Source: Ciona savignyi (Eukaryota; Chordata; Ascidiacea; Phlebobranchia; Cionidae). Taken from it: DNA of 64,000 bases. Both the position numbers and the translations under genes were made by a program. This document shows, one piece after another, positions 1-11,347 of this stretch. The DNA lies in assembly GCA_000149265.1 (NCBI GenBank), contig CH002606.1:59788-123787 (forward strand), given 5' to 3'. The notes beneath the pieces are model-generated. The model was given only the letters and a program-made list of their open reading frames with translations, searched no databases and was not told where the DNA came from. Positions within the stretch are counted from its first letter, which is position 1, and every line of letters begins with the position of its first letter.

Positions 1-216
1 CATATTTTAATATATGTAAATCTGTGATTACAATTTTTGTTGATTGAACTTGGAAGAATTGAATTCAAATTTAGCAATGGCTAAGCAAAAGGGAAGCATT
101 TTTTTATGATATTCTATGAACAACCTACATAGAAACTAACCATTTTAGTTAATTTACTGTGGATTCTTGTGTCTCAATACCTGTAAATATCTATTTTAAA
201 ATAATCTATCTTACAG

Positions 217-3200
217 CTTATGAAAGACGATCTGAACAATGCCATCAACAAAATGTACAAAAGAAACATGTATTCTCAGGTGAACATTCATACAATGTGT
301 GAAACTGACTATTTAACCCTTAAATTTTACTAAAATTCACGCAAATCAAACTTAATTAGGTCTTTATTTATATTTCAGCAAAATAAACATTTTAAAGTTA
401 AAATTGTAATTTTTATCATGAAATACAAAATTAATTGCAATGAAATGAAATTTAAATAATTTAGATAAATTTATTACTTTTTTATTTAATTTAATTGATT
501 TTAATTTATTTGAACTTTACAAAATGTTTTAAAACCAAAATAAAAAAATAGTTTCACTAAACTTTTCTTCCAATCATCCTAAATACTTTCCAGTTGGTGT
601 TTTACCTGGAGGCCTGCGAGAGCGGTTCAATGTTCCACGACATTCTAAGCGACAAGATCAACGTGTACACCACAACCGCAGCTAACCCCTCAGAATCCTC
701 GTACGCATGTTACTTCGACACCAAGCGACAAACCTACCTTGGAGATCGATATTCCGTGTCTTGGCTTGAAGATTCCGACAAAGTAATTATTTTTTTCCTA
801 CTTTTTTTCATATTTTTTTTCCTTTTCATATTTTTTTCATAATTTTTTTCCTTGTTTTTATTTTTTCATAATTTTTTCTTTTTATAATACTTGAGGTTGT
901 GTTTATCTTTAATTGATCAGAAACAGTCAATTAACCGACGTTTTTAACAATTGTTGTTAGTTTATTATATTGATTGATGACAGTAGTTATAATTAAAATA
1001 TAATTAAAACTTAGAATTACTCCAATATTCTTAATCTCTTTACTTGAACAATGTTTTGTATTTAAGAGCATAAAGCATATACATTTGTAGAAATTCAAAG
1101 TTTGCAAAAACTTGTCATTGTAACTAAATGCTTTTTTGTTTAGTTTACAATGTATACATACAAATTGTTTTAAAGTTTCTTTATTGTTTTGAGGAGTTTA
1201 TTACAAGAAATCCTCTGACAAAAATTAATATTGGATGCATACCAAATTTATTTCTATTTTTCTGTAAAAGAAATAACACCAGTGCCGGAAAAAAAACTGA
1301 AGGAGTGCTATGCAGATACTTAAGCAGGTGTTTCTAATTAGTATCCGTAAAATAGAGAAAATATATGCTAAAAAGCTAACTGCGTACTGGGTGCTATCTG
1401 AGCATTTTGGGAAGAAAACAATTTTTTGTCGATGCTTGCAATATAGCATTAGTTGGCTTGTATTGCTACCAAGAATAATCTACATTGGTACCACACAGCT
1501 CTACCTTATAACTTACCACGCTTCGTCAGGAAAACATTGAAAGAGAGACGCTGCACAAACAATATAAAGTTGTCAAGCAGGACACCAACGTTAGTCATGT
1601 TATGCAGTATGGCGATCTGGTAAGTTTCTTACTAATGCATTCTATCATTCGGCAACCCACTATCCAACCGATTTTAAATATTTACCTGTCCAAATACAAT
1701 TCCTACACATGTTTGTTCATTTAGCAGTTTTTTTCCCTATTTTAGTTATTTAAATTTGTGCTTTTGAACTCCATATTTATAATTAGCGGAAACATGATGA
1801 ATTGAAACAACAATGTACAAGTCACATATGCAAGACTAGTGACAAACATAACACGACTTTGTATTCTTTAGAGTTTGAGTAACGAAATTGTTGGAATCTT
1901 CCAAGGGCAGAGAGAAAGTAAAGTGAAGCCCATGAAACTTCGGCCGATTGTAAGTAATAATGTCCTTTGTTTAGAGCAGTGGTTCTTAAACTTTTTCAGT
2001 CGCGCTCCCCTTGAGATTTGTGATTCATGCTCACGCCTCACCTACTTAAAAATCAAATTTACGAAAAATAGAGCAATAATTTATTTGCCATTACCCTGCT
2101 TAGTGTGAAGGATGCAAGGGATCGCGAATCGCTATTCGCGAACCGTTTTTTAAAGTTCGTGAATTACAATATTTAACAAAATCGCGAAAATATAAATTAC
2201 CGTTAGTGATTTCGCGCACTTTTAATAATAAATCATCAACACAATATAATATAACATATTTTGCCTTCAACATAACATTTAACAATGGAATTACTATTAC
2301 ATTTATTTACCTTGCTTTTACTTTGCATTATTGACGCATAATAAGCATTTCTATCACGACGCAACAATAGCCATTATGCGTTAATATACCACGATTCCTT
2401 TATTTATGATTGGCGGAGATGCGACACACCTCTTTATAATAAGGTTATATGGTATTTTAACAAGTAAAATTACTCGTTTCAAAGGCTTCGTTTCGTCGAT
2501 ATTCGTCCTATCCTACACGCATTAACTCACGACACGTTTATTGTAGTTTATCATTACTATTTAATAACGGTACTGTTGCTTAATGAATTATCTTTCTGGC
2601 TTTAAAGATTAGTTTGAGAGGTTCTGAAACCGCATTCTAAGGCAATTTAACATAGCTAAAGCGCGAAAACGATTTTCTCGTATCCCACGCATTTCGCGAA
2701 TCGTTTCAAAATCGTTAATTCGAACCCTGCAATATGTCACACTGTCATGCTCGCGCCCCCCTTGGGAAGCTTCCACGCCCCCCAAGGGGGGCGCGTCCCC
2801 AAGTTTAAGAACCCCTGGTTTAGAGTTAATTCATAGTTTGTAAGTAATAATGTCCTTTGTTCATAGTTTGTTCATAGTTTGTTCAATTAATTTAACTTTG
2901 CTGTACATAGTAATTCTGTCTTATGCAAGTTTATTTAAATCGAGATTTTATAAATTAGGTTTAGTTTATTACAATGGGTTTTGTGGGTTGTTAAGTGTTA
3001 GGTACCAGTCTGGTAAGGTTCCCACAAAGCAAATTGTGACTTTAGTAAACATAAATTGCGACTTTATTAAACATAACTTTAACTAAAATAACATGCTCTT
3101 GTAGAAACTACAGTAGTGACATGGTGCACTTTGAAACCTCTGCTGAAACAACAAGAAATGATTGGGATAACCATCCTATATTTAACACTTATAAGCTCAC

Positions 3201-6200
3201 AAATCATTCGATAACTTAATATTGATTAAAAACAACAAAAATATAACTAATTAAACCTGAATTTAAGATTGCAACAAAGATGGCAATAGTTATGTAGCTG
3301 AAACAAAATGCATAAAGAATATTGGCTTTATGATTCTGATCATTTTAAGTCGTATTAAAATATGTTTTTCTTGCATTAAAAGTACGATGATGTCCCATCC
3401 CCTGACGTGCCCATCCACATACTTCAATACAAGATCTCGATGGCCGCAACATTCCAACAACATCAACAACTTCAGTTGGAGTTGAACAAGGAGCTAGAGG
3501 TATTCCTTATATTATGGCTATGTAGTTGCATGTGCAGGCATTTGGAATAGTAAGGTTGTTAACTGAACCTGTGAAAAGTGTGGCAAGTAGTTGATGTCTT
3601 ATTCTACCACCACTATGGGATAAGTACACCCCTAAATTGGATACACCCATATTTTCATAATTTCACCACTTAATTATGGCTGGTAAGAAAAGTTTCAGAT
3701 AATGTAAAATTTTGTTAAACAATCTAAATTTTTTCTGTTTAATTTAATAAAGCAAACTAAGTTTAGTTTCTAAGTTTCATAATTCTTAAATTGAAATATT
3801 AAAATTAAATAAGATTTAAACTTTAAAAAAGGCTCAAAAATAGCGCCTGAACTAAAACCTTTTTCAACGATGACACAAACCAGCTTCAAAATTATCAAAC
3901 CAGCAGAAGGACTAATTGATGAATCATCAATTCCATTTATACCCAATCTTGGTGTAGAAGTGTAGTGGGTGTTTTTATTATTCACCACTAAAATTGTATA
4001 TGAACATTTTTTACATATTTTTATGCTTTGGAATTAACACAATATTAACACCATATTATCAGAATAAATTAACACAATTAACACAATATTATCTTTAATA
4101 AGGAATTAACACAATACTATCACTTCCAGCAGTTTGGTTGGTTAAGTTCCTAGTTCTATGGTAATAACATCATTTGGTAGATTTGAGTTTGTGTTGTTTT
4201 TATAATGTTTCTTGCTGAAATAACATCAAATGAATGTTGCAAATTGCCGTCATTGTTTATGTCAAACCAAACAATAATTTGAAACCATTTGTTTTTGTTT
4301 AATGTTGTAAGGGAAATGTTTATAACCAAATTAAAGTATTGTTTGCAAACCAAATGAATGACGTGTTTGAATACCTTTTTATATTTAAATATACTTCTGG
4401 TATTCTCATAAATTAGTAAATTTGTTTTGATTATAGACAAATGCTAGTGCTATGCTTATGAAAGTGGAGATTTAAAAACTCTTATCTTATGTTTGAATAG
4501 ATGGATGTGACATTTTTATACATATGGGATGAGAAGTCACGCTAAGCATTTATCCATGTTTACTCTCTGATAACTCCCACAGTCCAGTTGCTTGGGCTGT
4601 TGTGTTTTGTATTGTAGATTTTTTTATGTGCAACTGTCCATTTGAGTTTAACCCATTAATCTGGGCAACGCTAAAAGAAGGGAAAGAAGGAAGGAAGGAG
4701 GGAAAGAGGGAAACTGCTCACTAAAATTACGGAAACTAATTTTAACCCTTCCCTAAACACTAATCTTAACCCCAAGACTAACCCTAACTCCAACCCCATG
4801 TTTAAAACTAACTCTAATGTCATAATCTTTATTTAGCATGCAGTTTCCCTTTTTTCCGCCTTCCCTCCTTTTAGTTTTCTCCCACAAATCCACTTGGTCC
4901 AAGAGACTGGTTCATATCGACCAACCATCGCAAATAGAATTCACAACCAGTCATCTCACACCGTTTCAACACAGATGCGTCGTCGTATTCAGTGGACCAT
5001 GCGCAACATTGCCAACCTAGCTGCCGCAGAATCCAACGAAAACAGCCTTGTGTTTCATACAATGCCCACGCTGTTGGACCTTCCATGCTACTCACAAGCC
5101 ATCCAAGCATTCGACGCAATGTGCTATGAACTGGATGATGTATGTCGTATTTCATTATTGACTGAAATAGAAAATCACTTTCTAATAATTATTTAGATGG
5201 AAAATATTATTCCGGATAAATCTTTTTTTACCAAGACTATCTTACAACTCCATGCATTAGGATTTGAAGTTTCAATCATGTTTTATAATGTCATGTATAA
5301 GTTATAAGATTGATCTCGTATTGCATCAGATTTTACCCAGCGAATGAAATGACTCATTTCACTCATTAATCATGATGATTGACATTAATTTTAGATCGTG
5401 ACCAGTCTTCCCACACGATTCTATTACTCAAAACAACGGGTGCGCAACAACAAACAAACAAACAAGTCCTATGGTGCACAATAATGACTGCGATTTGAAG
5501 TTTTTCGCGAGTAATGCTCGGTTACGGTAGCGTTCATCGACCAACTAAAACATCGTCCCAATAATGCAACTGTCGCCGAGACACATTTTAGAAACACGTC
5601 TCGATAAACTTTCCACACTGTGTATAACACATTGTAACGTCGCCAAAACACTTTTTTAATTACGTGTTGATAAACTTTCTACACAGTGTATAGTGTATAA
5701 CAATTAGTAACGAATTTGAACATTGTTCATTCCATGAATTTGCTGTTGTTTATGGCTTAATTTTCACGCGGCACTTAACGTGTTAAAAATCGCTCGGCGA
5801 CCCTGAGAAAAGAATCACAGCTCTGTGCACGATCATCCCAAGTCTACCTGTTTGTTAAAGTCAGTGAATATTGTAACACTTCTAGGATTCGCGTATAATA
5901 CCTGTAGTTTATGCCGGATTTTGTATTTGTTAAAACCACAGCAGGATACGACCGCTTGCTAGTACGTTCAAATTACAACTCCCCAAAAAAGGCTATATCG
6001 TTAACACACCGCGTACGATGCAAAGGCGCAAACACGTGATAACACTAATTGGTTCACGCTAAAAAGAAAGCAAGGCGCATGTTAATAATTACAGCACAAC
6101 TGAGGAATTACACTGTTACAAATAGTACACCGCATTCAATCACATGCCAATATATCCACCACTAGTGAACTGCTATGTCAGGTATTGGAATTGTATTTAA

Positions 6201-6291
6201 CATTTAAACACATTCCCAGCATGAATACGCGTACCGTCAGCTCTTCGTGTTTGGCAACCTCTGCGACAATGGAGTACCAGTAGACACGTAA
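217..6291 (+). CDS. LGMN: Legumain (asparaginyl endopeptidase), C-terminal part; 5' exons lie left of the window
   Basis: Lysosomal C13 cysteine protease that cuts after Asn. Exons read: 217-279, 594-782, 1530-1619, 1872-1949, 3383-3499, 4906-5139, 6220-6291, all phase 0 (about 280 residues here). The second exon carries the catalytic-Cys motif EACESGSM, followed by [16 protein letters not shown] and the [15 protein letters not shown] block that are typical of animal legumain. The third exon has the family motif SHVMQYG. Later exons match the linker and the C-terminal pro-domain (legumain stabilisation and activity modulation), ending at [15 protein letters not shown]. The catalytic His exon must lie upstream. 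The protein stops soon after NLC, about 15-20 residues short of the vertebrate end; a GTAAGT overlaps the stop, so one more exon is possible. The exon at 4906 uses an acceptor next to a MITE; that start is chosen because only it keeps the frame. Confidence 0.9.
1977..2817. mobile_element. hAT-type MITE in a legumain intron, with 8-bp target duplication
   Basis: Inverted ends CAGTGGTTCTTAAAC and GTTTAAGAACCCCTG are flanked on both sides by the perfect 8-bp repeat GTTTAGAG (1969-1976 and 2818-2825), as expected for hAT transposition. No transposase is visible. Near the right end a GC-rich hairpin (2753-2766 with 2781-2794, 14-bp arms) is present. Another element (2106-2729) is nested inside. 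Confidence 0.85.
2106..2729 (-). mobile_element. Nested hAT-like MITE, family B, copy 1
   Basis: The stretch is the reverse complement of the element at 8771-9560: shared blocks include the ATCGCGAATCGCTATT end, the TCGCGATTTTGTTAAA block and the end TTAATTCGAACCCTG. The left end is degraded. It sits inside the hAT MITE at 1977-2817. No coding capacity is seen. Confidence 0.7.
4655..4880. mobile_element. MITE with GGGCAACACTAAAAG-type ends and the shared core, abutting a legumain exon
   Basis: The left end GGGCAACGCTAAAAG is at about 4662. The right end is a degraded CCTTTTAGTTTTCTCCC. Between them are G-rich then C-rich arms (GGGAAACTGC / GCAGTTTCCC) and the CTAACCCTAACTCCAACCCC core seen in other copies at 17940, 35904 and elsewhere. 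The right end lies about 25 bp before the legumain exon at 4906. Confidence 0.7.
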
Positions 6292-6329
6292 GTTATGTCG
6301 TTTAATTAATATTTGTTTCAACAGTATTG

Positions 6330-6515
6330 TTTTTGACTAGGTTTGGTGGCCGCGTCCGAAATATATTAATTTAGTTATATCCTATCTTTCAAATGACGTG
6401 TTTTAACGACTGTTCGTTTTGCTGTTTTTTTCTGATCCTGAGTTGTGTTTTTGCTTCATGTGCCATTAATTATTACTGGGCAAAAAAACGAATTAACTCA
6501 ACTAAACTAAAAAAA
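6330..6515 (-). repeat. Dispersed repeat R3 (AAACTAAACTAA end)
   Basis: It carries the blocks GGTTTGGTGGCCGCGTCCG, GACGTGTTTTAACGACTGTTCG and CAACTAAACTAAA. Related copies lie at 13629-13795 (opposite strand), 17560-17720, 44290-44390, 45235-45355, 54340-54465 and 63140-63275. No ORF is present and the class is unknown. Confidence 0.6.
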
Positions 6516-6560
6516 ACTTAAGTTTGAATCACTTGGTTTGGATGGGGTAGACTTGTTTTT

Positions 6561-6672
6561 TACCCGTAGATGGGAAAATGCAAGGATTATTAAACGGTCA
6601 ATCTTTTGAACTATTATACGACCACCGTCGGGTTATCGAACCTATTGCGGTATGTTGTGTACGATTAAAACA
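6561..6672 (-). repeat. SINE fragment (tail-side half)
   Basis: It matches the SINE family described at 9886 through blocks such as CACCGTCGGGTTA and the TATTGCGGTATGTTGTGTACGA stretch. It is diverged and lacks the tRNA head. Confidence 0.55.
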
Positions 6673-7109
6673 TTTTTAACACAAGTTTTTTAAAGCTCTT
6701 TAAAATGATAACTATGTTTCGTTTTTATTCCATTAAACCCTGATAAATAAACGTGGTTAATATAAACTCTTAAATAACTATCTAATTTGAAAATATAACA
6801 CATTTTTTACTTATTTAACCCAAATACATAGACCGACTACATGTGTGTACTGCTAAATGGCTTATTTGATAGTCGTGTTAAGTGGTAAGAGGGTAGCTCG
6901 CAAAATGCATAAGTCAATCTATATTTGTATACCACGATATTTTCTGCAATTACTTAAATAACCAACAACGTTAGTCTTACATATACTGGGCACGGGTAGT
7001 ATAAACAATCATCATAATTAAAACTGACAGGAAATGGAGAATTGTTACCATGACGGCAGTAGTCAAATTATCTCGGAAATGTTTTGTTACAAACTCGCTG
7101 CGTCGAGAA

Positions 7110-7250
7110 TTAGTAGCAAATTGTCCTTTTAAGTGCCTTTGGGCAAAGCACTTAGCTGACATCGCATGTACCCAGTGGACTATTGAAGTGTACTAAAATT
7201 GAAGGAACGTCTCTATCATACACAACACACTGCAATAGCTTTGCTAACCT
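7110..7250 (+). repeat. SINE fragment (middle)
   Basis: It contains the middle blocks of the SINE: GGCAAAGCACTTAGC, ACCCAGTGGA, then TTGAAGGAACGTCTCTATCA and ACACACTGCAATAGC. Head and tail are missing. Confidence 0.6.
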
Positions 7251-8084
7251 GGCGGTTTGCGCTGATAGTTCCACGCACATTTAATAACTCCCCCTGCGTT
7301 TCCACCATTCTCGGAGATAAAACACGGATATCTTCAATTACCTTAGAGTTGCTTACCACACTAAACGTTAAGTGCTATACTGCTATACCCAACTACAAAT
7401 CGGAACTACAGGAGCTTCCAACACCACTTTAATCACCACAGTCAAAATTCACTTTTCATTGCAGAATCGTGGAGTCAACTCGCAAGACTTGCTCCAACAT
7501 CGTCTGACGTCATCGGTTCCATTCATTTTAAGCCATCTTACCAAGTTCCTTTATAATATCCTCATTTATGACCCAAACCGTAGTGTCTGTTCCCTATTGT
7601 TCCTTACCGATTATATCACCACCGACACAACATTTTTATGTTCCCTTTTTCACCTCTTATTTCCGTTTTTAATCTTTATAAAAGCACTTAATGTCCAGAC
7701 TGACAATTTAAAGCCTTTTTAGTAATGTACGAGCTTTTATGTTTTTATATTGCGCGTTCCTTGCATAAACAGGCAAATCTAGGTAAAGAACTGTATTTTG
7801 TTGCCGAAAATACTTTTTTTTCCTTGGGTTTATTTTCAGTTCTATTTTTCAGTGTGATTTCCCTATTTCTCACGCCTTCCTTTAATCGGCATATACGTCA
7901 TAAACCCATTTGTTTCGTTACATTGTTAGTTGTACTACAATACATGATAATACATAATACGTATCACTTTATCGGGTCTTTTATTAGCCTCGTCTGCAAC
8001 CAGACATTGTTAAACTTCGACATATGATTAAATCCAGCTATTTAACCGTCGGACATTACCCAATTATTTTTGGCTACTACTTTA
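7250..8084. other. Spacer with no supported gene
   Basis: T- and C-rich sequence with two open frames (7372-7722 and 7725-8027, + strand). They encode low-complexity hydrophobic peptides with no recognisable motif, no clear splice partners and no relation to neighbours. I see no gene here. Confidence 0.5.
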
Positions 8085-8367
8085 GGATAGGATAGGATAT
8101 TCATGTTTATCCCCGTGAACGGGAAAACCAAGGGGGTTAACACACGTGCAATCGTCAGATTACCTCGCGCTCATCGTCGGGTTACCGGAGCTATTGTACT
8201 GTGTTATTATTGAGACATTTCTTTAATTTGGTAGAACCCATTAATCCGCTGAAAACAGGCAATGTCCGTGAAGCCCAAGAACACAACCGACTAGCTAGCG
8301 ACAGTTTCGCACCTGCAACCTTTCGATTGAAAAGCGACGCACTAAACCTACAGACTAACCGGCCGGA
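8085..8367 (-). repeat. SINE copy, near full length
   Basis: Starting from the GGATAGGATAGGATA tail, it runs through TTTATCCCCGTGAACGGG, AACACACGTGCAATCGTCAG, the CCCATTAATCCGCTG block and a tRNA-like head ending at GACTAACCGGCCGG. A short segment containing the GCCCAAGGACACAACCG block is partly deleted. Confidence 0.8.
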
Positions 8368-8770
8368 CGGGGGCATTCAATCTGTTTGAGCTTTTTTATA
8401 TGATAGTATACTCTTTATACAATAGTAATCTGTTTATTTCACGGACTGTTTATTACCTTGGGCGCAGTAGTATCGCAGCTCTACTATTGCAGTGTTTTGA
8501 ATACGCTGGAGACATTGCTTAAGTTTTGGTTCAAACTATGATCCGCTGGGTTCAGGCGATATCCGCTGCTTATCTTGCCCAAGCACACAACCCAAACAGC
8601 GAGTGGTAAGATACAACCACCTTACGATTGGCCGTCCGACGGATACCGGTAAGATGTACACCAGCCGGTTAGTCTAACTCAGGGATGTCCAACCTTTTAT
8701 TGTACTGGGCCGCATTGTCACTTAAATAATTCAATGGGCCGCAGAACCTATTAAATTTAAATAAAAAGGG

Positions 8771-9560
8771 CAGGGTTCGAATTAATGCGCATAAGGATCG
8801 CGCGAAAAAAATTTTGGCAATGATAAATTGCCTTAAACGTCCAGAAAGATATTTATTTCATAAAGCAGACAGTACCGTTATTTAGTAGTACAGTAATGAT
8901 AAATTGCAATAAACGTAAATTCAAAAGGGGTGTGTCGCATCTCGCCAATCATAAATAAAGGAATCGTGGTATATTAACGCATAATGGCGATTATTGCCTT
9001 GTGATAGCAATGTTTATTATACGTCAATAATGCAAAGTAAAGCCGAGGTAAATAAATAATGTTATGTTAAAGCAGTGATTCCCAACCGCGGCTCCCAGCT
9101 AGCCTTCTTGCGGCTCTTATTGACCTTTGAAAATCCCCTAAAAAATATTATAAAAATCTGATTCTAATAAAAAAAATAAAATTAGTATTCTAAAATTACC
9201 CTTGCTTAGTTTGAAGGCTGGGAAAAAAGTTTTTACTTCGTAGTTAAGATTAGAGGCAAGGAAAATTGTGAAAAGGCTGCTATTGTTACGTCACTGTTTT
9301 CTTAAAGCAGTGTGTTTTCATGCGGCTCCATATGTATTCTAAAATTTGAAATTTGGCCCCGACACTAAAAAAGGTTGGGAACCACTGTGTTAAAGGCAAA
9401 CGATGTTATATTAACGTGTTGAGGATTTATTATTGAAAGTGCGCGAAATCAGTACTGTACCGGTAATTTATATTTTCGCGATTTTGTTAAATTTTGTATT
9501 TCGTAAACTTTAGATAACGGTTCGCTAATAGCGATTCGCGATCCCTTAATTCCAACCCTG
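8771..9560 (+). mobile_element. hAT-like MITE family B, copy 2 (middle of the nest)
   Basis: Ends CAGGGTTCGAATTAA and TTAATTCCAACCCTG are inverted copies. The body is the reverse complement of the element at 2106-2729. A clear target duplication is not visible (AAAAAGGG left, AATGGGTA right). It is interrupted by a third element (9073-9387). Confidence 0.75.
9073..9387. mobile_element. hAT-type MITE (innermost of the nest)
   Basis: Ends CAGTGATTCCCAACC and GGTTGGGAACCACTG with a perfect 8-bp duplication TGTTAAAG (9065-9072 and 9388-9395). It is 315 bp long, contains GCGGCTC motifs near both ends, and has no ORF. It is the youngest insertion of the three. Confidence 0.88.
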
Positions 9561-9885
9561 AATGGGTACATAAATAAACAATTAAAAGCCATTAATTTCA
9601 TCTTTGAAAAAAAGAACAAATAACACACATATAGAAAGAAACAGAATCTTATTTCTGCAATACAAAGTCAATGAAATAAGTTTTTGTCGTTCGTCGGTTT
9701 CTTTTTGTAGTTTTGATGTTTACTGCGTCCCTAAAAGCTGACTGATACATTTGAATTGGGCCAAGATTTAAAGTTCAAAATACTACTTGAAGTAAAAATA
9801 ACTAGCGGGCCGCACAAAAATCTCAGGTGGGCCGCACTGCGGCCCGCGGGCCGCAGGTTGGACATCCCTGGTCTAACTCTTGTCC

Positions 9886-10189
9886 GGCCCGGTCGTCTAA
9901 CGGTTAAGTGCGTCGCCTTTCAATCGAAAGGTTGAAGGTGCGAAACTGGTCGTTAGCTAGTCGGTTGTGTCCTTGGGCAAGGCACTTTACGGACATTGCC
10001 TGAACCCAGCGGGTCAATGGGTTCTACTAAATTGAAGGAACGTGTCTATCATATACAACACACTGCAATAGCTCCGGTAACGCGACGATGGGCGCGAGGT
10101 GATCTGACGATTGCCCGTGTGTTAACCCCCTTGGTTTTCCCATTCACGGGGATAAAAATGAATATCCTATCCTATCCTATCCTATCCTA
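9886..10189 (+). repeat. SINE copy, full length (reference copy for the family)
   Basis: The head is tRNA-like: an A-box-like region in CGTCTAACGGTTAAGTGCG, then a B-box-like GGTGCGAAACTGG (other copies have GGTTCGAAACTGG). A middle block follows with CCTTGGGCAAGGCAC and GCCTGAACCCAGCGG. The 3' part contains GATGGGCGCGAGGTGATCTG and ends in CCTAT repeats at 10167-10189. The reverse of the middle block, CTTGCCCAAGGACACAAC, resembles a motif I recall in animal MetaSINEs; that link is from memory. Confidence 0.85.
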
Positions 10190-10378
10190 GTCTGGTGGTT
10201 TAGTGCGACGTCTTTCAAACGAAAGTTTGAAGGTTCGAAACTGGTCGTTAGCTATTTAATTGAAGAAACGTTTAAATCATGTACAACAGAATGCATAGCT
10301 TCGGTAATCTGACGATTGCCCGGGTGTTAACCCCCTTGGTTTTCCCATTCATAGGGATAAACATGAATATCTTATCTC
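10190..10378 (+). repeat. SINE copy with internal deletion
   Basis: It follows the previous copy directly. The head (AGTCTGGTGGTTTAGTGCG) and tail half are present, but most of the middle block between GGTCGTTAGC and GAAGAAACG is missing. Confidence 0.7.
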
Positions 10379-10539
10379 TATCCCCTAAATGGCTGAACAA
10401 AACACGTTGGATTATTTCCCGTAGCTCGAAGTGCTAAGCCCCGCTGCTTTATTTGATTTTTTATGATAGATCTGTCAGTAAGGTCGCCAGTGTTCTGCAG
10501 GTTGTCGTCGTAAGGTTGTGGAATTAAAACCATTCGCTC

Positions 10540-10852
10540 TTTGGGTTGTGTGCTTGACCATGATATGCATCGGATATCGCCTGAATCCAGTCGATTAATA
10601 GTTTGGACCAAAACTTATGCAATACCTTGGACAAAGCACTCGGCAAACTTTAGTTAATCATTTTTCTTAGCGTACGGACACCTGTATCTAGTGGATAATG
10701 ATTTATACACACGCTAAAAAGAGTCTCAATCATACAAAACGCATTACAATAGCTCCAGTAACACGTCAGTACGCGCAGGTAATCTGACAGTTAACTTTTT
10801 GATAATTCCCAACGTTTTACTATTCATGGGATAAATATCCTATCTATCCTAC
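10540..10852 (+). repeat. Degenerate SINE fragments
   Basis: Old pieces of the same family: GCCTGAATCCAGTCGATTAA, then CAAAGCACTCGGC, ATTACAATAGCTCCAGTAAC and a weak ATCCTATCTATCCTA tail. Confidence 0.55.
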
Positions 10853-11347
10853 CGCCGTAAAATTATCCACAATTTCCGATTTATACAATCAACTTGCTGG
10901 TGCAGTTTAGTGCACAAAAATTGCAGGTAACACGTAGTAAAGTACATCAGCAATTAGGTAAGCAGGCATAAGTGTGAGATTCTAATTTCCTTGTGCTGTT
11001 CACAATTATGTTTATTATTAGCAGTAAATCACCTGCTCTTATGCTAACTCAAAAACCAATTGCTCACAATTAGCTGCTGAGTAAACGACGGTAATCGAAG
11101 TTTGCGGGTCAGCAAGGCAATTTACAAGCCAATTCAGCGACAGGAACGGTATATCAGGGATGCTTTATTGCGAAGAAATCGAGGAAGCTTGCATACCTCA
11201 CCTTACCCCGGGCAGTTTGCATAAAACAAAAGTAAGACTTCCGCGATGTTAATTCATTTGATGATATATTCACCACAGTGGTAGAATAGAGCTGCACGCT
11301 TCACGTTTTTTTACCTACAAGAAAAGTACATTGTTAGAGTGAAAGTT

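Larger units (their letters stand above)
8680..9870. mobile_element. hAT-type MITE (outermost of three nested elements)
   Basis: Ends CAGGGATGTCCAACCTTT and GGTTGGACATCCCTG form an inverted repeat. The flanks carry a perfect 8-bp duplication GTCTAACT (8672-8679 and 9871-9878). Inside are two copies of GGGCCGCA-type sequence and then a second element (8771-9560). No transposase ORF. Confidence 0.88.

Noticed and set aside
4740-4800. Telomere-like CCCTAA motifs
   Set aside because: They are the CTAACCCTAACTCCAACC core of a MITE that recurs elsewhere, not a telomeric array.
7372-8027. Two hydrophobic open frames that might be a membrane protein
   Set aside because: T/C-rich composition explains the hydrophobic codons. 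There are no conserved residues and no splice evidence.
9886-9960. tRNA gene candidates at SINE heads
   Set aside because: The boxes are present, but the sequence does not continue to an acceptor stem, copies vary, and each is followed by the SINE middle block.
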